This document shows, piece by piece, positions 1 through 5,907 of a stretch of 6,302 nucleotides of DNA. The notes beneath the pieces were generated by a model. The model ran no database searches, was not told the origin of the DNA, and saw only the letters and a list, made by a program, of their open reading frames with translations. Within the stretch, counting starts at the first letter, position 1. The number at the start of each line of letters is the position of its first letter. Made by a program: the position numbers and the translations under genes. Source of the DNA: Flavobacteriales bacterium (GTDB lineage Bacteria > Bacteroidota > Bacteroidia > Flavobacteriales_E > Vicingaceae); the NCBI GenBank assembly GCA_002402165.1, contig NVVI01000048.1:12626-18927 (forward strand), read 5' to 3'.

Positions 1-14
1 GAATTAGAAAGTAA
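1..14 (+). CDS. rpsO: 3' end of rpsO (30S ribosomal protein S15), partial
   Basis: Only the last codons are inside the window. Read from base 3, the sequence gives ATT AGA AAG TAA, that is Ile-Arg-Lys-stop, and the two bases before fit a Gly codon (GGA). A C-terminus ending in (G)IRK is what I recall for Bacteroidota S15, a small protein that binds 16S rRNA in the 30S platform. rpsO directly upstream of pnp is an old and widely conserved gene order, and a terminator follows shortly after. Four codons are weak evidence alone, so the call rests mainly on context. Confidence 0.55.
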
Positions 15-37
15 GTATTGAACTCAGCATTACTTAC
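11..37 (+). repeat. Inverted repeat over the rpsO stop codon
   Basis: GTAAGTA (11-17) is a perfect 7-bp inverted complement of TACTTAC (31-37), with a 13-base loop. The left arm contains the presumed rpsO stop codon. No T-run follows, so it is not an intrinsic terminator by itself. It may stabilise the rpsO 3' end or be chance in AT-rich sequence. Confidence 0.3.
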
Positions 38-50
38 ATCATGAAATTTA

Positions 51-84
51 GGGGAGCACGCAATTTATTGCTACTCCCCTTTTT
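51..84 (+). terminator. Rho-independent terminator after rpsO
   Basis: GGGGAG (51-56) pairs with CTCCCC (74-79). Inside, GCAAT (60-64) pairs with ATTGC (67-71) after a small asymmetric internal loop. A run of five T's (80-84) follows. It stands between rpsO and pnp, as the rpsO terminator does in E. coli, where read-through supplies part of pnp transcription. I see no clear TAnnTTTG promoter between it and pnp, so partial read-through is plausible here too. Confidence 0.85.
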
Positions 85-111
85 AATTAAAATAGTAAAC
101 AACTAAAAAAA

Positions 112-126
112 GGTGCATGGTGCACC
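112..126 (+). repeat. Small perfect hairpin in the pnp leader (first of two)
   Basis: GGTGCA (112-117) pairs perfectly with TGCACC (121-126) around a three-base TGG loop. It contains the upstream in-frame ATG at 117, which would be occluded in the folded RNA. That supports the downstream ATG at 168 as the real pnp start. Confidence 0.5.
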
Positions 127-136
127 AATATAAATC

Positions 137-154
137 GTCCCGAGTGTTCGGGAC
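137..154 (+). repeat. Small perfect GC-rich hairpin in the pnp leader (second of two)
   Basis: GTCCCGA (137-143) pairs perfectly with TCGGGAC (148-154) around a GTGT loop. It is much richer in G+C than its surroundings and ends 13 bases before the pnp ATG at 168. No T-run follows, so it is not a terminator. It could be a leader structure involved in pnp autocontrol or a copy of a dispersed palindromic repeat. Confidence 0.55.
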
Positions 155-167
155 ACAAATTAAAATT

Positions 168-2306
168 ATGTCAAAAATTGGAATTAAAAAATCCTACACG
201 TTAGGTGATGGAAGGACCATCGAATTAGAAACAGGTAAATTAGCAAAACAAGCTGATGGAGCTGTTGTATTAACAATGGGTAAAACCATGCTATTAGCAA
301 CCGTAGTATCTGATAAAGATGCAGGTGATGATATGGATTTCTTACCATTAACAGTAAACTACAAAGAAAAATTTGCTGCTGCTGGTAAAATTCCTGGAGG
401 TTTCTTAAAAAGAGAAGCAAGGCCAAATGATAACGAAGTATTAGTATGTCGTTTAATAGATAGAGCATTAAGACCGCTTTTCCCAGACGATTACCATGCT
501 AACACACTAGTTGAAATACAATTAATTTCTCACGATCCAGAAGTTAAAGCTGATGCTTTAGCGTGTTTTGCTGCTTCGGCTGCAATTGCTGTATCTGATA
601 TACCATTTAACGGACCAACTTCTGAAGTAAGAGTTGCTCAAATTGATGGAAACTGGATTATGAATCCTTCTCCAGCACAAATGGAGCAATCTGATATCGA
701 TTTAATAGTTGCTGCAACTGCAGAAAATATTATGATGGTAGAAGGTGAAATGTCTGAAATTTCTGAAGCAGTAATGTTAGAAGGAATTAAAGTAGCTCAC
801 GATGAAATTAAAAAACAATGTCAGTTACAATTAGATTTGGCTACTGAAATTGCTACAGCTCAAACGAAAAGAACTTACGATCACGAAAGGACTAATAAAG
901 AGTTGTTAAACAACATTAAAACTGCTTGTTACGATAAATGTAGAGCTATTGCTGCTGAATCTATTGCTGACAAAGCATTAAGAGGTCAGAAATTTGGAGC
1001 AGTTAAAGATGAGTTTGTTGCTACTTTAAGTGAAGAAGACCAAGCTGATAAATTCTTAATAAGTCAGTACTTTAAATCTGTACAAAAATCTGCAGTTAGA
1101 GATGTGATCTTAAACGATAGATTAAGATTAGACGGAAGAAAATTAGATGAAATTCGTGCCATTTGGAGTGAAGTTGATTATTTACCAAGTGCTCATGGTT
1201 CTGCTGTGTTTACTAGAGGTGAGACTCAATCGTTAACTACTGTAACTCTAGGTAATGAGAGAGATGCTAAAATGGTTGATGAAGTTACTCAAGATGGGTC
1301 AGAAAAATTCATGTTACATTATAACTTCCCTTCTTTCTCAACTGGAGAAGCAAGACCAAGCAGAGGAACAAGCCGTAGAGAAGTTGGACATGGTAATTTA
1401 GCCCTAAGAGCTATCAAGCCAATGCTTCCATCTGGAGAAGACAACCCATATACTATTAGAATAGTTTCTGAAATATTAGAATCAAATGGTTCTTCATCAA
1501 TGGCAACTGTTTGTGCTGGATCTTTAGCTTTAATGGATGCGGGTATTAAATTGAAGAAACCAGTTTCTGGAATTGCAATGGGGTTAATTACTGAAGGCGG
1601 AGACGGTAAATTTGCTGTATTATCTGATATTTTAGGAGATGAAGATCACTTAGGAGATATGGATTTTAAAGTAACTGGAACTCCTGATGGAATTACTGCT
1701 TGTCAGATGGATATTAAAGTAGATGGTTTACCATACGAAGTTTTAGAGCAAGCATTAAACCAAGCAAAAGCTGGTCGTTTACATATTTTAGATGAGATGG
1801 CTAAAACAATTGCTACTCCAAATGTAGAATTAAAACCACATACTCCAAGAATAGTTCAAATTACAATACCTAAAGAAATGATAGGTGCAGTAATTGGACC
1901 TGGTGGAAAAATTATTCAAGAAATACAAGCATCAACTGGTGCAACGGTTACCATTGAAGAAGTTGAAAACACTGGAATTGTTTCCATTATGACCAATGAT
2001 GGTGAAGCTAGTGATGCTGCTTTAGCAAAAATTAAAGCGATTACTGCTATACCTGAAGTTGGTGAAATTTATAAAGGAAAAGTGAAGTCAATTACGAACT
2101 TTGGTGCTTTTGTAGAAATTATTCCTGGTAAAGATGGTTTATTACACATCTCTGAAATTAAACATGAAAGAGTTGAAAAAGTAGAAGATGTATTAAAAGA
2201 AGGAGAAATAATTGAAGTAAAATTAATTGCAGTTGATCCTAAAACTGGCAAACTAAAATTATCACGAAAAGTTTTATTAGATAAGCCTGAGAAGCAAGAA
2301 GCTTAA
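168..2306 (+). CDS. pnp: Polynucleotide phosphorylase (PNPase)
   Basis: This 3'-5' exoribonuclease uses phosphate to release nucleoside diphosphates from mRNA and can run in reverse to add tails; it acts in the cytoplasm as a ring-shaped trimer. The 712-residue product has the full family layout: first RNase PH core (about 10-145) with the FLKR loop at 79-82 matching the E. coli FFRR RNA-binding loop; a helical linker (about 150-300); second, catalytic RNase PH core (about 325-540); KH domain with GPGG at 577-580; and S1 domain (about 631-702). Expected active-site residues are present: Ser442-444 in NGSSSM, and Asp493, Asp499 and Lys501 in the DHLGDMDFK stretch. The frame is open from an ATG at 117, but family similarity begins just after the ATG at 168 and the extra 17 codons consist largely of two hairpins, so 168 is chosen. 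It has its own terminator and nothing looks damaged. Confidence 0.97.
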   Translation: MSKIGIKKSYTLGDGRTIELETGKLAKQADGAVVLTMGKTMLLATVVSDKDAGDDMDFLPLTVNYKEKFAAAGKIPGGFLKREARPNDNEVLVCRLIDRALRPLFPDDYHANTLVEIQLISHDPEVKADALACFAASAAIAVSDIPFNGPTSEVRVAQIDGNWIMNPSPAQMEQSDIDLIVAATAENIMMVEGEMSEISEAVMLEGIKVAHDEIKKQCQLQLDLATEIATAQTKRTYDHERTNKELLNNIKTACYDKCRAIAAESIADKALRGQKFGAVKDEFVATLSEEDQADKFLISQYFKSVQKSAVRDVILNDRLRLDGRKLDEIRAIWSEVDYLPSAHGSAVFTRGETQSLTTVTLGNERDAKMVDEVTQDGSEKFMLHYNFPSFSTGEARPSRGTSRREVGHGNLALRAIKPMLPSGEDNPYTIRIVSEILESNGSSSMATVCAGSLALMDAGIKLKKPVSGIAMGLITEGGDGKFAVLSDILGDEDHLGDMDFKVTGTPDGITACQMDIKVDGLPYEVLEQALNQAKAGRLHILDEMAKTIATPNVELKPHTPRIVQITIPKEMIGAVIGPGGKIIQEIQASTGATVTIEEVENTGIVSIMTNDGEASDAALAKIKAITAIPEVGEIYKGKVKSITNFGAFVEIIPGKDGLLHISEIKHERVEKVEDVLKEGEIIEVKLIAVDPKTGKLKLSRKVLLDKPEKQEA

Positions 2307-2330
2307 TTGAAATTTAATATAGTCAAACAT

Positions 2331-2360
2331 AAAGCCAGCTAATATTTAGCTGGCTTTTTT
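2331..2360 (+). terminator. Rho-independent terminator after pnp
   Basis: A perfect 12-bp stem (2331-2342 with 2346-2357) has the core AGCCAGCT/AGCTGGCT, a three-base loop and a T-run from 2355 to 2360. It starts 24 bases after the pnp stop and separates pnp from rpoD, implying that rpoD has its own promoter. Confidence 0.92.
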
Positions 2361-2374
2361 ATTAACATTAACTG

Positions 2375-2407
2375 TTGAAACATTAATTATCGATAAACGT
2401 AACTTTT
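2375..2407 (+). promoter_or_regulatory. Candidate rpoD promoter (Bacteroidota type)
   Basis: TTG at 2375-2377 could be the -33 element. TAACTTTT at 2400-2407 matches the -7 consensus TAnnTTTG except for the last base. The 22-base spacing is at the upper end of what is reported for flavobacterial promoters. Transcription would start near 2412-2415 and give a leader of about 45 bases that holds the hairpin at 2425-2453. The match is imperfect in AT-rich DNA, so this is tentative. Confidence 0.3.
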
Positions 2408-2424
2408 TAAAAGACATATCGTAT

Positions 2425-2453
2425 CTTACGTTAGATAAAATATCTAAAGTAAG
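2425..2453 (+). promoter_or_regulatory. Long hairpin abutting the rpoD start codon
   Basis: CTTAC (2425-2429) pairs with GTAAG (2449-2453) and TTAGATA (2431-2437) pairs with TATCTAA (2441-2447). A single G/A mismatch (2430/2448) lies between them and the loop is AAA. This gives 12 base pairs ending three bases before the rpoD ATG at 2457. As RNA it would lie within the ribosome footprint at initiation; as DNA it could be an operator. Only three T's follow, so it is not a terminator. The pairing is direct; the role is inferred. Confidence 0.55.
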
Positions 2454-2456
2454 TTT

Positions 2457-3326
2457 ATGAGACAACTTAAAATCATCAAGCAGGTTACCAATCGCGAAAC
2501 AATTTCATTAGATAAGTATCTTCATGACATTTCAAAAGTAGGATTAGTTACAGCTGAAGAAGAGGCAGAATTGGCTAAACTAATTAGAGATGGTGATAAA
2601 GACGCTTTAGAAAAATTAACAAAAGCAAATTTACGGTTTGTTGTATCTGTTGCCAAACAGTATCAAAATCAAGGTTTAAATCTTTCGGATTTAATTAATG
2701 AAGGAAATATTGGGTTGATAAAAGCTGCTCAACGATTTGATGAAACGCGTGGTTTTAAGTTTATTTCTTATGCTGTTTGGTGGATTAGACAAAGTATTAT
2801 GCAAGCAATTGCAGAACAAGCTAGAATTGTTAGGCTTCCTTTAAATAAAATAGGAAGTATCACAAAAATAAATAGAACATTTGCACAATTAGAACAGATT
2901 CACGAGAGAGAACCTTCTGTAGATGAAGTTGCCGAAATGCTAGAAATCACTGTTGAAGAAGTAAAAGATTCATTAAAAATATCTGGAAGGCATATATCTG
3001 TTGATGCTCCTTTATCTGCTGATGAAGAAAGTAATACCATGCTTGATGTTTTAACAGAGAAAGATGGTGTTTTAAACCCCGACAAAAAGCTAATGACTGA
3101 ATCTTTGAGAAATGAAATTGAGCGTTCGTTATCAACCCTTTTGTACAGAGAAGCAGAAGTATTACGTTTGTATTATGGAATTAATTGCAAATCTCCATTT
3201 ACTTTAGAAGAAATTGGAGAAAAGTTTGAGTTAACAAGAGAAAGAGTTAGACAGATTAAGGAAAAAGCATTAAGAAAATTAAAGCATACATCAAGATGCA
3301 AGTTATTAAAACCCTATTTGGGATAG
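2457..3326 (+). CDS. rpoD: Primary sigma factor RpoD (sigma-70 family, Bacteroidota SigA type)
   Basis: This housekeeping sigma factor directs RNA polymerase to the Bacteroidota -33/-7 promoters. The 289-residue product is the short form typical of the phylum, lacking the large region 1.1 and non-conserved insert of E. coli sigma-70. Region 1.2 lies at about 16-50. Region 2 (about 53-125) includes the core-binding segment [13 protein letters not shown] and the -10 melting and recognition segment [11 protein letters not shown]. Region 3 lies at about 133-205. Region 4 (about 219-281) has the helix-turn-helix [19 protein letters not shown] and ends in YLG. The ATG at 2457 gives the expected MRQLKI N-terminus. 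The start of region 4 reads [21 protein letters not shown]; from memory most relatives have a T-x-R-E type sequence and GLG...PM there, so it is somewhat divergent, but the DNA-contacting helix is intact. A terminator precedes and another follows, so it is probably monocistronic. Confidence 0.96.
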   Translation: MRQLKIIKQVTNRETISLDKYLHDISKVGLVTAEEEAELAKLIRDGDKDALEKLTKANLRFVVSVAKQYQNQGLNLSDLINEGNIGLIKAAQRFDETRGFKFISYAVWWIRQSIMQAIAEQARIVRLPLNKIGSITKINRTFAQLEQIHEREPSVDEVAEMLEITVEEVKDSLKISGRHISVDAPLSADEESNTMLDVLTEKDGVLNPDKKLMTESLRNEIERSLSTLLYREAEVLRLYYGINCKSPFTLEEIGEKFELTRERVRQIKEKALRKLKHTSRCKLLKPYLG

Positions 3327-3357
3327 AAAATATTTTTTAAATATCCTTAAGCTATTT

Positions 3358-3386
3358 AAGCGAATGTTGAAAACATTCGCTTTTTT
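3358..3386 (+). terminator. Rho-independent terminator after rpoD
   Basis: A perfect 11-bp stem, AAGCGAATGTT (3358-3368) with AACATTCGCTT (3372-3382), has a GAA loop and a T-run at 3381-3386. It begins 31 bases after the rpoD stop codon. Confidence 0.92.
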
Positions 3387-3411
3387 AATTCCTAGCCTCA
3401 TACTCTTTTTA

Positions 3412-3419
3412 TAAATTTG
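3412..3419 (+). promoter_or_regulatory. -7 promoter element for rpe
   Basis: TAAATTTG matches the Bacteroidota -7 consensus TAnnTTTG exactly and lies just downstream of the rpoD terminator. Transcription would begin near 3425, about a dozen bases before the rpe ATG at 3438. I find no good TTG at the expected -33 distance. The element contains the TTG at 3417 that could pass for an upstream start codon. Confidence 0.5.
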
Positions 3420-3437
3420 CATAATAATTTTTTGATT

Positions 3438-4088
3438 ATGTCACATTTGATTGCCCCTTCAATACTCGCAGCCGATTTTACTAACCTCCAAAGAGAATGT
3501 GAAATGCTTGAGCAAAGTGACGCTGATTGGTTTCATATTGATGTTATGGATGGTGTTTTTGTTCCAAACATATCATTCGGTATGCCGGTAATAAAAGCAA
3601 TAAAAAAGCATTCAACTAAACCATTTGACGTTCATTTAATGATAATTGAACCAGAAAAATACATTAACGATTTTAAAAACGTTGGGGCTGACATCTTAAC
3701 TGTTCATTATGAAGTTTGTAATCATTTGCACAGAACTATTCAAGAAATACATTCTGCAGGAATGAAAGCTGGTGTTGCGTTAAATCCGCATACAAATGTA
3801 AGCGTACTTGAAGATATCATTCAAGATGTTGATTTAGTCTGTTTAATGTCTGTAAACCCAGGGTTTGGCGGGCAATCTTTTATTGAAAACACTTACAATA
3901 AAGTGACAAAATTAAAGCAAATAATTACTGCTAAAAACAGTAAAGCACTTATTGAGATTGATGGTGGCGTTACTGATGCTAATGCGAGAAAATTACTCGA
4001 TTGTGGGGCAGATGTATTGGTTGCTGGGAGTTTTGTTTTTAAATCTACAAACCCAATAAACACTATAAAGCAACTCAAATCAGTTTAA
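3438..4088 (+). CDS. rpe: Ribulose-phosphate 3-epimerase
   Basis: It interconverts D-ribulose 5-phosphate and D-xylulose 5-phosphate in the non-oxidative pentose phosphate pathway, in the cytoplasm. The 216-residue product is of usual length for this single-domain TIM barrel. It shows the N-terminal APSILAADF, HIDVMDG (33-39), DVHLM (64-68), the phosphate-loop region NPGFGGQ, EIDGG (173-177) and VAGSFVF near the C-terminus. The expected metal ligands are all present: His33, Asp35, His66 and Asp175, with Asp35 and Asp175 also serving as the acid/base pair. An upstream in-frame TTG at 3417 would add seven residues but lies inside the promoter element, and MSHLIAPSIL is the natural N-terminus, so the ATG at 3438 is chosen. 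No terminator hairpin is obvious after it; the next gene has its own -7 motif. Confidence 0.97.
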   Translation: MSHLIAPSILAADFTNLQRECEMLEQSDADWFHIDVMDGVFVPNISFGMPVIKAIKKHSTKPFDVHLMIIEPEKYINDFKNVGADILTVHYEVCNHLHRTIQEIHSAGMKAGVALNPHTNVSVLEDIIQDVDLVCLMSVNPGFGGQSFIENTYNKVTKLKQIITAKNSKALIEIDGGVTDANARKLLDCGADVLVAGSFVFKSTNPINTIKQLKSV

Positions 4089-4111
4089 TTTTTAAATTAG
4101 CAATTTGTTAT

Positions 4112-4119
4112 TATCTTTG
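4112..4119 (+). promoter_or_regulatory. -7 promoter element for the hydrolase-S4-phosphoribosyltransferase unit
   Basis: TATCTTTG matches TAnnTTTG exactly and lies 21 bases before the hydrolase ATG at 4141, in the 52-base gap after rpe. A convincing -33 TTG is not visible; the region at the right distance is a T-run. Transcription would start near 4125. Confidence 0.5.
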
Positions 4120-4140
4120 GTTAAATTTTATAATTTATAT

Positions 4141-5127
4141 ATGAAAAAGGTATTATTCTCTTTATTTTTATTTTCTTCTTTAGGCGTATTAACCAATTGT
4201 GGTAGTAATAATAACCAGGAAAATAAAAATGAAGATACTAAGGAAGAAATTAGTGTTGAAATATCACAAGAAACTGTAGAAATTAACGGAGTAAAACACT
4301 TTATTAAAAAAATGGGAAGTGGTGAGCCTCTAGTAGTGCTTCACGGTGGGCCAGGATTGTTTCATGACTATTTAGTTCCTCATTTTAAAAATTTAGCAAA
4401 AGATTATCAAATAATTTTTTACGACCAAAGAGGTTGTGGCCAAACAGAATTTCCTCAAGACACATCTACCATTAATATTGAATCTTACGTAGAAGATCTT
4501 GAAGCTATAAGAAAACACTTGAAAATCAACAAGCTTAATTTAGTGGGGCATTCATGGGGCTCACTACTTGCTATGAACTATGGAAAAAAATACCCTAATA
4601 ATTTAAATCGATTGATATTAGTTTCTCCTTCACCATGTAATTCTGACTATTTTGATCAGACATTTAGTAATATGCAACATAAAAGAAGTGAAGAAGACAC
4701 AAAAGAACTAGTTCAAACTATGATGTCTAAAGAATTTGAGCAGAGAGATACAAAAACGTTTAAAAAAGCTATTTTACTTGGAGATAAAGTAAATTTAGTT
4801 AATCAAGATAACATATCTGAACTCTATAAACCAATGAATTTTAATAATAATTCTGCTAACAATTTAATGCTAGTGAATAGTCTATTAGAACGAACTTATT
4901 TTAATTTTAATATTATTGAGGGGCTAGATGTTATTAACTGCTCTACATTAATAGTAGTAGGAGATTTAGATAATGTCCCTTTTTCTTCTACTCAAGAAAT
5001 ACAAGAAGGCATTAAGGGTTCTAAACTAGAAGTAATTAAAAAGAGTTGCCACTACCCTTTCTTTGAAACACCTAAAGAATTTAATTCTATAATTAAGAAC
5101 TTTATAGATCCAGAATACGAACAATAA
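4141..5127 (+). CDS. Predicted lipoprotein alpha/beta hydrolase, proline iminopeptidase-like (S33 family)
   Basis: This is probably an envelope-anchored serine hydrolase related to prolyl aminopeptidases, which remove N-terminal proline from peptides; the true substrate is unknown. The 328-residue product starts with a lipoprotein-type signal: Lys2-Lys3, a hydrophobic stretch to about residue 17, then LTNC with Cys20 as the likely lipidation site, followed by a polar Asn/Glu/Lys-rich linker to about 36. The -1 Asn of the lipobox is atypical. The hydrolase fold carries the S33 marks: oxyanion-site HGGPG (68-72), DQRGCG (95-100) and nucleophile elbow GHSWG with Ser138. The likely triad is completed by Asp277 in GDLDNVP and His304 in SCHYPF. 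A helical cap domain probably spans about 170-255. The upstream in-frame TTG at 4105 would put 12 residues before the signal peptide and precedes the -7 element, so it is rejected. The stop overlaps the next ATG by one base. Confidence 0.88.
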   Translation: MKKVLFSLFLFSSLGVLTNCGSNNNQENKNEDTKEEISVEISQETVEINGVKHFIKKMGSGEPLVVLHGGPGLFHDYLVPHFKNLAKDYQIIFYDQRGCGQTEFPQDTSTINIESYVEDLEAIRKHLKINKLNLVGHSWGSLLAMNYGKKYPNNLNRLILVSPSPCNSDYFDQTFSNMQHKRSEEDTKELVQTMMSKEFEQRDTKTFKKAILLGDKVNLVNQDNISELYKPMNFNNNSANNLMLVNSLLERTYFNFNIIEGLDVINCSTLIVVGDLDNVPFSSTQEIQEGIKGSKLEVIKKSCHYPFFETPKEFNSIIKNFIDPEYEQ

Positions 5128-5339
5128 TGGAACTTATTAATTTCTCTTTAACGAGCGATTATATTGAACTCATTAAATTATTAAAGCTTTTAAACCTTGT
5201 TGAATCAGGAGCAGTAGCTAAAATAGTTGTAGAGGAAGGGCTTGTAGAATGTAATCAAGAAATAGAATTTCGAAAAAGAAAAAAATTACGGTCTGGAGAT
5301 ATAGTCGTATTCAAAAACAATAGAATAAACATTATTTAA
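5127..5339 (+). CDS. Small S4-domain RNA-binding protein (YbcJ-like)
   Basis: The 70-residue protein is essentially one S4 domain, the alpha-L fold that binds structured RNA. It resembles E. coli YbcJ in length and pattern: an N-terminal strand, LLKLLNLVESGAVAKIVVEEG (about 17-37), a Cys/Asn turn, then the basic RKRKKLRSGDIV segment (about 49-60) and a closing strand. YbcJ-type proteins have no firmly established function; RNA or ribosome association is inferred from the fold. The start codon overlaps the hydrolase stop (TAATG, sharing one A), so translation is probably coupled. The phosphoribosyltransferase gene follows after six bases. Despite its small size, the family match and tight packing make it a real gene. 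Confidence 0.9.
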   Translation: MELINFSLTSDYIELIKLLKLLNLVESGAVAKIVVEEGLVECNQEIEFRKRKKLRSGDIVVFKNNRINII

Positions 5340-5345
5340 TTTTGT

Positions 5346-5852
5346 ATGTCTAATAGTAAAACACTAATCCTAAACAACGAACAGATTTGTCAAAAAATAA
5401 ATAGAATCTCCTATCAAATATTTGAAGACAATCATACTGAAAAAGAAATTATAGTTGTTGGAATTGCTAAGAAAGGATATTTATTTGCAGATAAAATTGC
5501 AAAGCAATTAAAAAAGATATCAAATCTAGAAATCACCTTAGTAAAACTAACCATCAACAAAAACAGCCCTATAGAGAATAGCGGGGAAATTGACATCCCT
5601 ACGGATGAATTTAATGATAAAGTAATCATTTTGGTTGACGATGTTTTAAACTCAGGAAAAGCTCTTATTTATGGGGTTAAGTACTTACTTGATTTTCCTA
5701 TAAAAAAAATGTCAACAGTAGTATTAGTAGATAGAAATCATAAAAAATATCCTATAGGCACACATTATGTTGGTTTATCTCTTTCTACTACACTTCAAAA
5801 TCATATTTCTGTTGAATTCAATGGATCAAAAATTTCTGCATTTTTGAGTTAA
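5346..5852 (+). CDS. PyrR-like type I phosphoribosyltransferase
   Basis: The 168-residue protein has the type I phosphoribosyltransferase fold. The PRPP-binding segment VIILVDDVLNSGKAL (93-107) has the acidic pair Asp98-Asp99 but NSGKA where PyrR usually has YTGRT. An earlier loop, GIAKKG (39-44), sits where PyrR has its pyrophosphate-contacting Arg loop. The later stretch LVDRNHKKYPI...YVG (127-142) closely resembles PyrR. PyrR of Gram-positive bacteria regulates pyrimidine genes and has weak uracil phosphoribosyltransferase activity; whether this protein does either is unknown, and no pyr genes are nearby. It is cytoplasmic, with no signal or membrane segment. It lies six bases after the S4 gene in the same transcription unit. 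From memory, S4 and phosphoribosyltransferase genes are neighbours in several flavobacteria. Its stop codon lies inside the terminator stem. Confidence 0.88.
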   Translation: MSNSKTLILNNEQICQKINRISYQIFEDNHTEKEIIVVGIAKKGYLFADKIAKQLKKISNLEITLVKLTINKNSPIENSGEIDIPTDEFNDKVIILVDDVLNSGKALIYGVKYLLDFPIKKMSTVVLVDRNHKKYPIGTHYVGLSLSTTLQNHISVEFNGSKISAFLS

Positions 5853-5893
5853 ATAAAAATAAGCCGTGAATACACGGCTTATTTTTATTTAAC
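5848..5893. terminator. Bidirectional terminator between convergent genes
   Basis: A perfect 21-bp stem (5848-5868 with 5873-5893) with an AATA loop has a GC-rich tip, AGCCGTG/CACGGCT, flanked by A-rich and T-rich arms. It therefore gives a hairpin followed by ATTTTTATTT when read from either strand. It includes the phosphoribosyltransferase stop codon (5850-5852) and lies 14 bases from the stop of the minus-strand gene, serving both transcripts. Confidence 0.93.
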
Positions 5894-5907
5894 ATATGTG
5901 AGAAAAA

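Noticed and set aside
117..167. An in-frame ATG that would extend PNPase by 17 residues
   Set aside because: The added residues do not resemble the PNPase N-terminus, are encoded by two perfect hairpins, and the 117 ATG lies in the first stem. The ATG at 168 has an A-rich leader and gives the expected N-terminus.
184..468. A 94-codon open frame on the minus strand inside pnp
   Set aside because: The product is Leu/His-rich with no recognisable motif and lies wholly within the strongly conserved first RNase PH core of pnp. It is a shadow of pnp codon use.
2069..2251. A minus-strand open frame across the pnp S1 domain
   Set aside because: Low-complexity Ser/Thr/Phe-rich product without family features, opposite a conserved domain.
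2422..2429. TATCTTAC as an alternative rpoD -7 element
   Set aside because: Only a partial match to TAnnTTTG, no TTG at a suitable distance, and it forms the left side of the hairpin described separately.
2900..3135. Two overlapping minus-strand open frames inside rpoD
   Set aside because: They are short, Ser- or His/Leu-rich, overlap one another in different frames and lie within conserved sigma regions 3 and 4, so they are shadows.
3893..4078. A minus-strand open frame at the 3' end of rpe
   Set aside because: No motif or initiation context; it is opposite the conserved C-terminal half of the epimerase.
5337..5344. TAATTTTG, an exact match to the TAnnTTTG -7 motif just before the phosphoribosyltransferase
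   Set aside because: The ATG follows two bases later, so transcription would start inside the coding region. It also overlaps the S4 stop codon; most likely a chance match in AT-rich DNA.
5432..5629. A minus-strand open frame inside the phosphoribosyltransferase gene
   Set aside because: Ser/Phe/Ile-rich shadow translation with no family features.
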